Origin: Geminicoccaceae bacterium | GTDB taxonomy: Bacteria; Pseudomonadota; Alphaproteobacteria; Geminicoccales; Geminicoccaceae | Reading direction: 5' to 3' | Length of the DNA: 64,000 nucleotides | Assembly: GCA_028285265.1 (NCBI GenBank) | Contig: JANQPX010000018.1 | Coordinates: forward strand, 186,001-250,000 | In this document: in pieces, positions 24,643 through 33,685 of the stretch | Layout of the letters: each line of letters begins with the position of its first letter | Numbering within the stretch: the stretch's first letter is position 1 | Position numbers and translations under genes: made by a program | The notes under the pieces: generated by a model | Told to the model about the DNA's origin: nothing | What the model saw: only the letters and a program-made list of their open reading frames with translations | Database searches by the model: none

Positions 24643-25620
24643 ATGCGCGGATATTTTACCCATCTCGCCTCCATGACGCTGGCCGTCATGGTTGCCACAC
24701 CTTCGGCCATGGCGTCTGATTTACCGCCGCTCGAGAAAAAGGACCGCTATCGGGTCGGTTTCTCGCAGATGGAGAGCAACAACCCATGGCGGATTGCAGA
24801 GACCAAGTCGTTTCAAGACACCGCTGAAGGCTGCAATTGGGATCTCATCTCGACCGATGCTGCTGGCTCTGCCGCCAAGCAGGTGGCCGACGTTGACAGC
24901 ATGATCGCTCAAGGCATCGACGTGCTATTCCTTCCCCCACGTGAGGAAAAGCCGCTTATTCCGGCCGTGATGAAGGCGAAAGCCGCCGGCATTCCGACCT
25001 TCTTGGTGGATCGCTCCGTCGATCCGAATGTGGCTCAAGCAGGACGGGACTATGTCGCCTTCCTCGGCTCAGACTTCGTTGATCAGGGCCGCCGCGTCGC
25101 CGAATGGACACTCGAAAATTTTGACGGCGAAAAAGGCATTATTGTCGAGTTGGAAGGGACCACCGGATCGTCACCCGCCAATGACCGCAAGAAGGGTTTT
25201 GACGACGTCATGGCAGAGCACGATCACATGGAGATCGTCGCCTCTCAATCCGGTGACTTCGCCCGCGACCTCGGTCGTCAAGTCATGGAAACCCTTCTCC
25301 AGGCCCATCCAGACGTCAACATCGTCTACGCCCATAACGATGAAATGGCGATCGGTGCCATTCAGGCGTTGGAACTTGCTGGACGCAAGCCTGGTGAGGA
25401 TGTCCTGGTGGTCTCGATCGATGGCACGCGCGATGCGTTACAGGCGATCATCGATGGCAAGATGGGTGTGACCGTCGAAAGCTCACCTTTCTTCGGACCG
25501 CTCGCCTGCGATGTCATGAACCGTTATGCCAATGGCGAAGAGATCGAGACTTGGGTCAAGGTCGAGGATCGCATCTTTACCGCCGAGAATGCGGCCGATC
25601 ACATCGACGAGGCCTACTAA
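24643..25620 (+). CDS. Sugar ABC transporter substrate-binding protein (YtfQ-like)
   Basis: This 325-residue periplasmic protein of the ribose/galactofuranose-binding family has a signal peptide ending near AMASDL. Typical segments follow: YRVGFSQMESNNPWR, VLFLPPREEKPL, VYAHNDEMAIGAI and VSIDGTRDAL. The YTFQ-type opening supports a furanose or similar sugar ligand. GGGAGAGG precedes the ATG. A very stable hairpin lies between it and the ATPase gene. Confidence 0.88.
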   Translation: MRGYFTHLASMTLAVMVATPSAMASDLPPLEKKDRYRVGFSQMESNNPWRIAETKSFQDTAEGCNWDLISTDAAGSAAKQVADVDSMIAQGIDVLFLPPREEKPLIPAVMKAKAAGIPTFLVDRSVDPNVAQAGRDYVAFLGSDFVDQGRRVAEWTLENFDGEKGIIVELEGTTGSSPANDRKKGFDDVMAEHDHMEIVASQSGDFARDLGRQVMETLLQAHPDVNIVYAHNDEMAIGAIQALELAGRKPGEDVLVVSIDGTRDALQAIIDGKMGVTVESSPFFGPLACDVMNRYANGEEIETWVKVEDRIFTAENAADHIDEAY

Positions 25621-25629
25621 AATTCGTCA

Positions 25630-25659
25630 GAAATGGGGTCGCCGTCGCGGCCCCATTTC
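25630..25659 (+). terminator. Stable hairpin after the sugar-binding protein gene
   Basis: GAAATGGGG (25630-25638) pairs with CCCCATTTC (25651-25659). The inner bases TCGC/GCGG continue the stem (one G-U) to a four-base loop, giving about 13 bp. No T-run follows. It fits an mRNA-stabilising or partial-termination element that keeps binding-protein expression above that of the membrane components. Confidence 0.7.
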
Positions 25660-25679
25660 TTACAAGAGATGAGGCGCCG

Positions 25680-27221
25680 ATGACCGATCCACTCTCGTCG
25701 CCACTCCTTTCGATGACAGCCATCGACAAGGCTTTCGGTGGTGTCGCTGCGCTCAAGTCGGCGAGCCTCAACATCGCATCCGGTGAGGTCCATGCGCTGA
25801 TCGGCCAAAACGGAGCCGGCAAGTCGACCCTGATCAAGATCCTCACCGGCGTCTATCGTCGCGACGACGGCGACATCCGCTTCGATGGCATGTCCTCCAC
25901 GATCACCAGCCCAAAAGCGGCCCAAGAACGCGGCATTGCCACGATCTATCAGGAACTCAATCTCGTCCCACTTCGAAGTGTCACCGAGAACGTGACTATG
26001 GGATACGAGCCCAAGCGCTTTGGTGGGTTTATCAGCTGGAAGTCCGCCCATGAGCGGACCCGCACAATCCTGGCACGCTTCGGCATCGATATCGACGTGA
26101 CCGCACCGCTGGGAGACTATTCCACAGCGATTCAACAGCTTGTCGCGATTGCACGCGCCGTATCGCTCGACTCCAAGCTGGTGATCATGGACGAGCCAAC
26201 CTCATCTCTTGACGACCGCGAAGTCGAGGTTCTGTTCGAGGTGATCAGCGGACTCAAGGCAGATGGTGTCTCGGTCCTCTACGTGTCCCATTACCTGGAT
26301 GAACTCTTTCGCATCTGCGATCGCGTGACGGTCATGCGTGACGGTCAAACAGTGGCCGTTAAGCCGATCGGCGATACCACAAAACTTGATCTCATCGCTG
26401 ACATGCTTGGGCGCGATATCGACGCGTTGCAATCCGAAGGCTTAACCGAACTAAGCGGCGGACATGGCGATCTCGGGGAGAAGCTAATCGAAGCCCGGGG
26501 GATCGGCACGGGCCGTCGCCTGCGCGATGTCAATCTGGTCGTGCACCGCGGCGAAATCGTTGGTCTCGGCGGTCTCCTCGGCGCGGGACGTACCGAGACA
26601 GCCCGCGCCCTGTTCGGGGTCGACAAGTTGACCAAGGGTGACATCAGCCTTCAGGGAAGGATGGCCGCGCCGGCGAACCCGCATCAAGCGATCGCTGCTG
26701 GCATTGGATTATTGAGTGAAGATCGAAAGGCCGAAGGCATCATCCCCGATATGTCTGTGCGCGAAAACTTGACGCTTGCTCTGTTGCCGAGCCTGACAAG
26801 GCATGGTCAGATCCAGCACGGTCGTGAGCGAGAGTTGGTTCAGCGCTTTATCGATGCGCTCGGCATCAAAACCGCATCAATGGAACAGCCGATCCGGGAG
26901 TTATCCGGAGGCAATCAGCAGAAGGTGCTTTTGGCACGATGGCTCGCGATCGAGCCCGACCTCCTGATCCTCGATGAACCGACCCGGGGCGTTGATGTCG
27001 GCGCCAAACTGGAAATCCAGGCGATCATTCGCGATTTCGTCAAGAAGGGATTTGGCGTTGTCCTGATCTCCTCCGAATTCGAGGAACTGGTGGAGGGAGC
27101 TGATCGCATCGTGGTGCTGCAGGACGGCTACTCGGTTTCGGTGCTGGAAAACCCGGGCATCACAGAAAACGCCTTAGTCAATGCAATCGCCCATCACCAT
27201 GACACCGGTGGTCGCGCATGA
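25680..27221 (+). CDS. Sugar ABC transporter ATPase, two-domain (YtfR-like)
   Basis: This 513-residue protein has two fused nucleotide-binding domains. The first has Walker A GQNGAGKST and a Walker B ending VIMDEPTSSLDD. The second has the degenerate Walker A usual in this family (GGLLGAGRTE), signature LSGGNQQKV and LLILDEPTRGVDVG. It powers the two permeases that follow. The ATG at 25680 is preferred to 25551, which lies inside the previous gene. It overlaps the next gene by four bases. Confidence 0.9.
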   Translation: MTDPLSSPLLSMTAIDKAFGGVAALKSASLNIASGEVHALIGQNGAGKSTLIKILTGVYRRDDGDIRFDGMSSTITSPKAAQERGIATIYQELNLVPLRSVTENVTMGYEPKRFGGFISWKSAHERTRTILARFGIDIDVTAPLGDYSTAIQQLVAIARAVSLDSKLVIMDEPTSSLDDREVEVLFEVISGLKADGVSVLYVSHYLDELFRICDRVTVMRDGQTVAVKPIGDTTKLDLIADMLGRDIDALQSEGLTELSGGHGDLGEKLIEARGIGTGRRLRDVNLVVHRGEIVGLGGLLGAGRTETARALFGVDKLTKGDISLQGRMAAPANPHQAIAAGIGLLSEDRKAEGIIPDMSVRENLTLALLPSLTRHGQIQHGRERELVQRFIDALGIKTASMEQPIRELSGGNQQKVLLARWLAIEPDLLILDEPTRGVDVGAKLEIQAIIRDFVKKGFGVVLISSEFEELVEGADRIVVLQDGYSVSVLENPGITENALVNAIAHHHDTGGRA

Positions 27222-28216
27222 ACACAAGGACCCTGCCCCCCGCCGATCGCCGTTGGTCACCGAGCGTGTGGCTCAGCGGTGGCTGGCGTCAGCACGGCGT
27301 TCTGATCGCGCTTAGCTTGCTTGTCCTGTTCAACGTTCTCTTCACGCCTAACTTCCTGCAGCTGCAAACCCTGTTTGTGAATATCAGCCAGGTCGCGACC
27401 ATCGCGATCGTCGCGATTGGCATGACCTTGGTGATCGCAACAGCCGGCATCGATCTTTCGGTCGGCGCAGTCATGGCGCTTGCTGGGGCCCTTGCGCCCT
27501 TGATCTTCGGGTCAGCCTTCGGCCTCGACTATCCCGTGCTCGGGCTGATCGCCGCCTTCGTTTTGCCGGTCGCCGCTGCCATGGTCTGCGGTCTCTTTAA
27601 CGGGGTTATGGTGAGCGTCCTCAATGTGCAGCCGATCATCGCCACATTGATCCTTTTCATCTCGGGGCGTGGCATTGCCCAAGTGCTGACCAACGGTAAT
27701 CTCCAAACCTTTTCCAATCCGGCATTCAGCTATCTCGGCACTGGCAAAATTCTCGGCTTGCCCTTTCAAGGATGGCTGACCCTTGCCTTGGCTTTGCTGA
27801 TTGCCTGGCTGGTCCGACGGACGCTTTTCGGTCGTTACCTTCTCGCCGTTGGCGGCAATGAACGAGCAGCCGCTCTTGCCGGCGCACCGGTTCGCACCAT
27901 CAAGATCGGCGTTTATGTCATCTGCGCTGGGCTTTCCGGCATCGCCGGCTTGATCGTCGTCGCGATCAACTCCGCCTCCGATGCGGCAAGAAACGGCAAT
28001 CTGATGGAGTTGGATGCAATCGCTGCCGCTGTTGTAGGCGGCGCTGTTCTTCAGGGTGGTCGAGCGCCGATTTTTGGCGCGATCCTGGGCGCCGTGATTA
28101 TCCAATTGGTGAAGTACACACTTCTGGCGAACGGTGTCGAAGACGAAGTCGCATTGATTGTAAAAGCCGTCATTATCGTGCTCGCGGTTTATCTTCAGCA
28201 GGGTCGGAGGGAATAG
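27218..28216 (+). CDS. Sugar ABC transporter permease (YtfT-like)
   Basis: This 332-residue inner-membrane protein of the BPD_transp_2 (RbsC) family has about nine hydrophobic segments and family motifs GIDLSVGAVMALAGA and AVGGNERAAALAGAPV. The ATGA overlap with the ATPase gene supports the start. A second, different permease follows, as in YtfT-YjfF transporters, which use two unlike permeases. Confidence 0.9.
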   Translation: MNTRTLPPADRRWSPSVWLSGGWRQHGVLIALSLLVLFNVLFTPNFLQLQTLFVNISQVATIAIVAIGMTLVIATAGIDLSVGAVMALAGALAPLIFGSAFGLDYPVLGLIAAFVLPVAAAMVCGLFNGVMVSVLNVQPIIATLILFISGRGIAQVLTNGNLQTFSNPAFSYLGTGKILGLPFQGWLTLALALLIAWLVRRTLFGRYLLAVGGNERAAALAGAPVRTIKIGVYVICAGLSGIAGLIVVAINSASDAARNGNLMELDAIAAAVVGGAVLQGGRAPIFGAILGAVIIQLVKYTLLANGVEDEVALIVKAVIIVLAVYLQQGRRE

Positions 28217-28219
28217 CTG

Positions 28220-29212
28220 ATGCCGAACGCGGCAACCTTCGATCTGAGGCCTTATCTTCGCGGTGGCGGTCAAAGCGCCGGTGTGTGGATCGCACTCATT
28301 CTCCTTATCCTGTTTGGGCTTGCTCGCTACGATAACTTCGGTGGTGCCTATAACATCACGTCATTTCTCAACTACAACTCAATGTTCATCGCGATTGCGA
28401 TCGGCATGGCCTTTGTGATTATGACGGGCGGCATTGATCTCTCCGTCGGCTCTGTCGCCGCCTTCACGTCGGTGGTTGCTGCCTATCTCAGCCCCCATGG
28501 AATCGAGGTCGCACTACCGGGCGGCGTCCTCGCCGGTGCGGCGTTTGGCGCGATCAACGCCTTCGTCGTCATTGCCATGCGCATTCCCCCCTTCATCGCG
28601 ACCCTTGCCACGATGCTTGGCGCCAAAGGCGGAGCCCTTGTGCTAAGCGGCGCCGAAACAATTGCGGTCGATTGGGGGAGCAATTTTACGAAGCTTGGCA
28701 TGGGTAAGGCCTTCGAGGTCCTGCCATGGAGCATCGTCATCGTGGCCGGGGTTGCCATCATCGCCTGGCTGATCTTGGAGCACACGTCACTCGGCCGCAC
28801 GGTCCTAGCCGTCGGCGGCAACGAGGAAGCATCGACCCTGATGGGTCTTCGCGTCGATCGAGCAAAAGCTTTCGTCTACATTTTCAGTGGGGCGTGCGCC
28901 GGTCTCGCCGGCGTGATCCTAGCGTCTGGCTTCGGCGCAGGTCAGCCGCTCGAGGGATTGGGCTGGGAACTCTCGGCGATCGCTTCGGTCGTGGTCGGCG
29001 GAACACTTCTCACCGGTGGTCTGGGCTCGATCCCAGCGACGGTTGCTGGCGCATTGCTGCTCGGCTTGGTGTTCAACGTCCTGAATTTTGAGAACGGCAA
29101 GGGTACCATCAGTCTGAGCGCTTATTGGCAACTCGTCATACGAGGCGCTTTTCTCTTCGTCGTCATTCTGTTGCAGACCCGTGTAACCGGCGTGAAGAAG
29201 GCCGTCAGCTAA
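28220..29212 (+). CDS. Sugar ABC transporter permease (YjfF-like)
   Basis: This 330-residue RbsC-family permease has motifs GGIDLSVGSVAAFTSVV and AVGGNEEASTLMGLRV. It begins three bases after the previous permease stop. With the preceding genes it completes a four-gene sugar importer. It converges on the GGDEF-EAL gene. Confidence 0.9.
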   Translation: MPNAATFDLRPYLRGGGQSAGVWIALILLILFGLARYDNFGGAYNITSFLNYNSMFIAIAIGMAFVIMTGGIDLSVGSVAAFTSVVAAYLSPHGIEVALPGGVLAGAAFGAINAFVVIAMRIPPFIATLATMLGAKGGALVLSGAETIAVDWGSNFTKLGMGKAFEVLPWSIVIVAGVAIIAWLILEHTSLGRTVLAVGGNEEASTLMGLRVDRAKAFVYIFSGACAGLAGVILASGFGAGQPLEGLGWELSAIASVVVGGTLLTGGLGSIPATVAGALLLGLVFNVLNFENGKGTISLSAYWQLVIRGAFLFVVILLQTRVTGVKKAVS

Positions 29213-29289
29213 GGCCACGTACGCGAAGACCCATCCCACTTTGGGCGAGGATTACCGGCGGCACCGCCCCTTAATGGCGGCCTCAATGG

Positions 29290-31440
29290 TTACGCAACGG
29301 ATCCCCTTGGACGAAGACGAGTGCCCGGAATGCTGTTCTTCAGATCCAGATGGCTTATGTTGGTCGTCCCATCGAACCCAGCGCCTCTACGCAGCTTCAT
29401 CGATCGAATGATATCCATGATGTGATGCGCCTCGGTCGGCGGACAGAAATAGAAGCCTTGATATTCGTCACAGGCCTGGTGTTTCAGCCAGTCCAACTGC
29501 CAGTCGTCTTCTACGCCTTCGGCAACGATGCGCACCCCTAAGAAACGACAAATCGCGATCATCCCCTCGGCGATACAGCCCGGACGCAAATCTCCCATGA
29601 ACGATCGATCAATCTTAAGGCTGGTAATCGGATAGTCCCGCAGATACGCAAAATTTGAGTAGCCCGTACCAAAATCGTCGATCGCCAGATTGAAACCCAG
29701 ATTTCTGACATCGCGCAAGCAGGCGGCGATCTCCTCCGACTCGCCCATCAACACCGATTCGGTGAGTTCCAATTCGATCGACCCCACTTGATATCGGTTG
29801 GATTTAGCAACCGCTTCTAGAGTCGCCGCAAACCGGTCGCTGTGGAACTGTCGCGGCGAAACATTGACGGAAACATTGATGTCGACGCCCTCATCATGCC
29901 ATGCCTTTTGCTGCTCAGCTGCCTGCGCCAACACCCATGAGTCGAGCGCTTCTATCGCGCCACTTTCTTCGGCCAGCGGAATGAAAGCATCGGCGCCAAG
30001 CGTGCCTTTTGTCGGATGATTCCAGCGAATCAAGGCTTCGACACTGGCGACATTGTTGTCGGCCACTCTTGGACGTGGTTGATAGAGCAAGAAGAACTCA
30101 TCATCCAACAGGCCGCGCCGAATACTCGTCTCCAGGTCGACCTTGAGCTGAAGCTGGCGTTGAAGCGCTGGTGTAAAGATCTGCGTTCGATTTCGGCCAC
30201 TTTCCTTCGCCGCATACATGGCCATATCGGCATGCCGGAGGAGAGTCTCGAAACTATCTCCATGCTGCGGATACATGCTGACGCCGATACTCAGCGTCAC
30301 ATTGAGCTCATGACCTTCGATGAAGATTGGCCGACTGAGGATAGTCGACAATTGGTCAGCGAAAGTTACCGCAGCGGCGTGGTCTTTGAGCGTCGTCAGC
30401 ACGATGACGAATTCGTCTCCACCCATCCTCGCCACAAAATCACCCGGTCGAACCGCCTGTTGGAGCCGTTTTGCGACATAGACCAACAACTGATCACCGA
30501 CGGAATGACCCAAGGTATCATTGATGGTTTTGAACCGGTCGATGTCGACGAACAGCAAGCTGAACTGATTGCCCTCAGCCTTGGCCAAGGCCAGCATCGG
30601 CAGAATTTCCTGCTCGAGATGACGACGGTTGGGAAGTTTTGTCAGGATGTCATGGTCGGCAAAAAACCGGATCTTCTTCGAGGCCTCTTCACGACCGGTG
30701 ACATCGATCTCGCTCACCAACAGGGCGGCAACACCAGTCACAGGATCCCAGCCTGAGCGCGCGACAATCTCATGCCATCGTACACCCTGATGGGTTTTGA
30801 CCTCCGCGACACACTGAGCCTCGCCGCCCGTCGCTAAGCAGCCGATCATCGCAGCATGGACAGTGGGATCGACCAATCGGCTACAGAGGGATTCGTCGGA
30901 ATCCTGATAAGCTTGGCGCGCCGCCGGATTTGCGTAAAGAAGCCGGTCTTGCCGATCATAAAGCGAGATCATTACGGAGGTGTGCAACAGCGCCTGGATG
31001 CTACGCAGGCTGTCAGCAGATTCCTTTCGATCCAAGACCTCCAGTGATTGGTTAAACATCCCCATGCGTCCATCATCAAACCGAATGCCCGAGAAGACGC
31101 AACGAATCGTTGTCGGCCGCCCTTTGGGATAGAGCGTCCATATCTCACTGAAAGATTGCCCCTTTTCGAAATCCTGCTTGTACTGTTCAAGCCTTGATTT
31201 GACGGTCGGCGAAATATCAGCCGACATATCTCGGTTGCGAAGTTCGCCTAGATCCTTTGCATTCCAGAGTTGAAGGCCCGCAGGGTTCGCCCAGAGAACC
31301 CGACAATGGTCGATATCGAACACCCAGACAGGTGATGCGATAATCTCGAACGCAGCGAGACGGTCCATCAATCCGGTTTGATGATGGCAACTTTGGCAGA
31401 GGGACAACAGGTAGCCTTCCATAAGCGAATGCAACGCCAT
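29290..31440 (-). CDS. PAS-PAS-GGDEF-EAL cyclic-di-GMP enzyme
   Basis: This 716-residue cytoplasmic protein carries two PAS-like sensor regions (about residues 28-135 and 145-250), a GGDEF domain (about 265-425) with an intact active site RMGGDEFV, and an EAL domain (about 440-690) with EALIRW, DDFGTGYS and KIDRSF. Both synthesis and breakdown of cyclic-di-GMP look possible. An odd feature is CQSCHH at residues 15-20, a heme-c-like motif in a protein with no signal peptide. It probably links redox or metabolic sensing to surface behaviour. It is monocistronic. Confidence 0.88.
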   Translation of the reverse strand: MALHSLMEGYLLSLCQSCHHQTGLMDRLAAFEIIASPVWVFDIDHCRVLWANPAGLQLWNAKDLGELRNRDMSADISPTVKSRLEQYKQDFEKGQSFSEIWTLYPKGRPTTIRCVFSGIRFDDGRMGMFNQSLEVLDRKESADSLRSIQALLHTSVMISLYDRQDRLLYANPAARQAYQDSDESLCSRLVDPTVHAAMIGCLATGGEAQCVAEVKTHQGVRWHEIVARSGWDPVTGVAALLVSEIDVTGREEASKKIRFFADHDILTKLPNRRHLEQEILPMLALAKAEGNQFSLLFVDIDRFKTINDTLGHSVGDQLLVYVAKRLQQAVRPGDFVARMGGDEFVIVLTTLKDHAAAVTFADQLSTILSRPIFIEGHELNVTLSIGVSMYPQHGDSFETLLRHADMAMYAAKESGRNRTQIFTPALQRQLQLKVDLETSIRRGLLDDEFFLLYQPRPRVADNNVASVEALIRWNHPTKGTLGADAFIPLAEESGAIEALDSWVLAQAAEQQKAWHDEGVDINVSVNVSPRQFHSDRFAATLEAVAKSNRYQVGSIELELTESVLMGESEEIAACLRDVRNLGFNLAIDDFGTGYSNFAYLRDYPITSLKIDRSFMGDLRPGCIAEGMIAICRFLGVRIVAEGVEDDWQLDWLKHQACDEYQGFYFCPPTEAHHIMDIIRSMKLRRGAGFDGTTNISHLDLKNSIPGTRLRPRGSVA

Positions 31441-31623
31441 GACGATGACGCATACGCCATTTCATCGAAAAATGGCGGACGGCTGGAATTTATCAATGGT
31501 TGAAATAAAAATCAATAATTTGCATGTAATATCAGTGAATTTCACTTTCTAGTGATTGTCGCCAGCAACATTCGCGGATCAATTGATTGCCGCTCGATAA
31601 TCGCGCGCCCCCGGCATCGCCCG

Positions 31624-31839
31624 TCATGTTGAATGAGCCCATTCGTTTCTTGCCAAATATTTGCGCGCCCGGCGTTTTGCTATGGGATCATCAAGTTTTC
31701 CGAGCATCGATACCAGTAACCCGAGACATTGATCGACAGCACGCGGATCGGCATTCTGGCTTTTCAAGACCTGAACTAGATCATCAATCTGTTCCGCTGC
31801 ACTAACCTGACGGGTCAAGAATTCATGTGACGTCCGCAT
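31624..31839 (-). CDS. Small helical protein of unknown function downstream of the RNR homologue
   Basis: I do not recognise this 71-residue protein. It looks all-helical, with a basic stretch near the end (KRRARKYLARNEW). The ATG at 31839 has TGGAG seven bases upstream; a TTG at 31890 would add 17 residues. It lies 148 bases downstream of the RNR homologue on the same strand, so co-transcription is possible. It could be a partner or regulator of that enzyme, or unrelated. Confidence 0.6.
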   Translation of the reverse strand: MRTSHEFLTRQVSAAEQIDDLVQVLKSQNADPRAVDQCLGLLVSMLGKLDDPIAKRRARKYLARNEWAHST

Positions 31840-31987
31840 TGTGGGCTCCAGACATGGTTTGAGAAGGAAGCAAAGGTCACTCTCCGGCAAAGCGTCTGTC
31901 GTTTGAGGGCATGGAAAGCATTGCGATCGACGGGAGCGTCAAACGCTTCGGGGCCGATTGTTTCAGGCTGTCTTGATCACCCCATGG

Positions 31988-33685
31988 CTAGTCGGCACTG
32001 GACAGCACCTGACCGCGCAGCGGGCTCGGCCGATAGATTGAGAGCGATTTGCAACCGAGGTCGTGCGCTCGGCTGTAAACACTTTCCAAGGCGGCGAGTT
32101 CAACGTCAGCAGCAAAATTGATGGTCTTGGAAATGCTGCCGTCGATGAAACGTTGCGCCTCAGCTTGGATCGCAAGATGCTCTTCGTGATGAACGTCGAG
32201 CGCGGTTGCGAATGAGTCGGGCAAGGGGCGATCGGCACGTTCGGGAAAGAGCTCTAGATACTTCTCCAGCGACCAGCTCTTAAGCTCAACCCGCTTCGAG
32301 CTATGGTCGGGCATCATGATCTCGCGTCGTTGTCGATGCGCATAAACCGGTTCGATTCCGCCAGAGACATTGTTTGCCAAAAGGGCGGTGGAGCCGGTCG
32401 GTGCGATGCAGTTGACAACAGCATTCCGGATGCCCGAGCTGCTTATCGTCGCTCGAATCGCCGGGTTCAAACTCTTGATGAACGGCCGTTCAAGAAAGGC
32501 GTCACGCTTGAATAGCGGAAAAGGACCACGTTCCCCTGCCAGTTCGATCGACGCCTCATAAGACGCATCACGAAACGCTCCGAGCCATTGCCGCAAACAT
32601 GCCAGGCTCTCTGGGGAACCGTAACGAAAACCACAAAGAATCAAGGCATCACCCAGCCCTTTGACGCCAAGGCCAATACGTCGCTTTGCATGAGCTTGTT
32701 GATGCTGACCCTGGTCAGGATAGTCGGTGTGATCGATAACACGATCAAGAAAGCGAACACCAAGACGAGCCAGTATCCTGAGCCGGTCAATATCCAGATA
32801 GCTCGACGGGGTGAACGGCTCTTTGACGAGCGCTGCTAGATTAATCGATGCAAGTGGCGCTGACCCGCCCGCGGGAAGCGGTTGCTCGGCGCAGGAATTG
32901 GTCGCAACGATCTCCTCACAGTAGCCGAGATTGTTCGCATTGTTGATACGATCGATAAAGATCACGCCTGGTTCTGCGCTCTCATACGCTGCCGAGGCCA
33001 ACTCGGCCCATAGAGCGCCTGCATCGACATAACGGTCGACGTGACCGTCAAAACGAAGTGGCCACGGCCGCCCTTCGGCCTTTGCCGCGATAAGATCGTC
33101 AGTGACCAGCACCGATGCGTTCAACCGCGTCAGCGCGCCACGCGTCGATTTCGATCGAATAAAGACCTGGATTTCGGGATGATCGCACCGCAACACGACC
33201 ATCATGGCGCCGCGCTGCGCATCACTTGAGACGATCGTCTCACACATGCTGTTCCAAAGTTCAGCATAGGCAAGAACACCTGGTGACGTCCCGCCGCCCT
33301 TCAGAGGCTCGCCTTTGGGAGGAACGAAGGACAAATCAATGCCGATGCCACCCCCCATCTGCATCGTTCGCGCCGATCGAACAAGGGCCGCAACAGTGTC
33401 GTCGGCATTCGGCGTAATGGAGCCAATAACGAAGGTATTGGCCAAGGTAACGTGGTCTCGCGTCCCGGCGCCGGCCAAAATCCTGCCTCCAGGAACCATC
33501 TCCAATACGCCCAGGGCATCTTTGAGTGCCTGCCATTCGCTGGGGAAAACACTTGACGACGTTCCCTGCAAGACCCGAACGACGGTGTCATACCAGTCTT
33601 CATCCGGCAGATTTGTATATAATGATCGGCGCTTGTATTTATTGCGCCAAATCATTTGAGAGATTTCATTGCTGACTTGAGGCAT
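31988..33685 (-). CDS. Short class-II ribonucleotide-reductase homologue lacking the redox cysteine pair
   Basis: This 565-residue protein aligns throughout with the catalytic barrel of cobalamin-dependent NrdJ: GGRILAGAG near 66-74, MQMGGGIGIDLSF, AQRGAMMVVLRCDHP, NSCAEQPLP and APTGSTALL. Asn263, Cys265 (radical cysteine) and Glu267 are kept. Thr84 (LANTFVIG) and Ala276 (GGSAPLASINL) stand where canonical enzymes have the two cysteines that form the substrate-reducing disulfide. The ATP cone and the C-terminal cysteine tail are absent; the protein stops right after the barrel. It may use another reductant or catalyse a different radical reaction. No cobalamin riboswitch was seen upstream. 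Confidence 0.85.
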   Translation of the reverse strand: MPQVSNEISQMIWRNKYKRRSLYTNLPDEDWYDTVVRVLQGTSSSVFPSEWQALKDALGVLEMVPGGRILAGAGTRDHVTLANTFVIGSITPNADDTVAALVRSARTMQMGGGIGIDLSFVPPKGEPLKGGGTSPGVLAYAELWNSMCETIVSSDAQRGAMMVVLRCDHPEIQVFIRSKSTRGALTRLNASVLVTDDLIAAKAEGRPWPLRFDGHVDRYVDAGALWAELASAAYESAEPGVIFIDRINNANNLGYCEEIVATNSCAEQPLPAGGSAPLASINLAALVKEPFTPSSYLDIDRLRILARLGVRFLDRVIDHTDYPDQGQHQQAHAKRRIGLGVKGLGDALILCGFRYGSPESLACLRQWLGAFRDASYEASIELAGERGPFPLFKRDAFLERPFIKSLNPAIRATISSSGIRNAVVNCIAPTGSTALLANNVSGGIEPVYAHRQRREIMMPDHSSKRVELKSWSLEKYLELFPERADRPLPDSFATALDVHHEEHLAIQAEAQRFIDGSISKTINFAADVELAALESVYSRAHDLGCKSLSIYRPSPLRGQVLSSAD

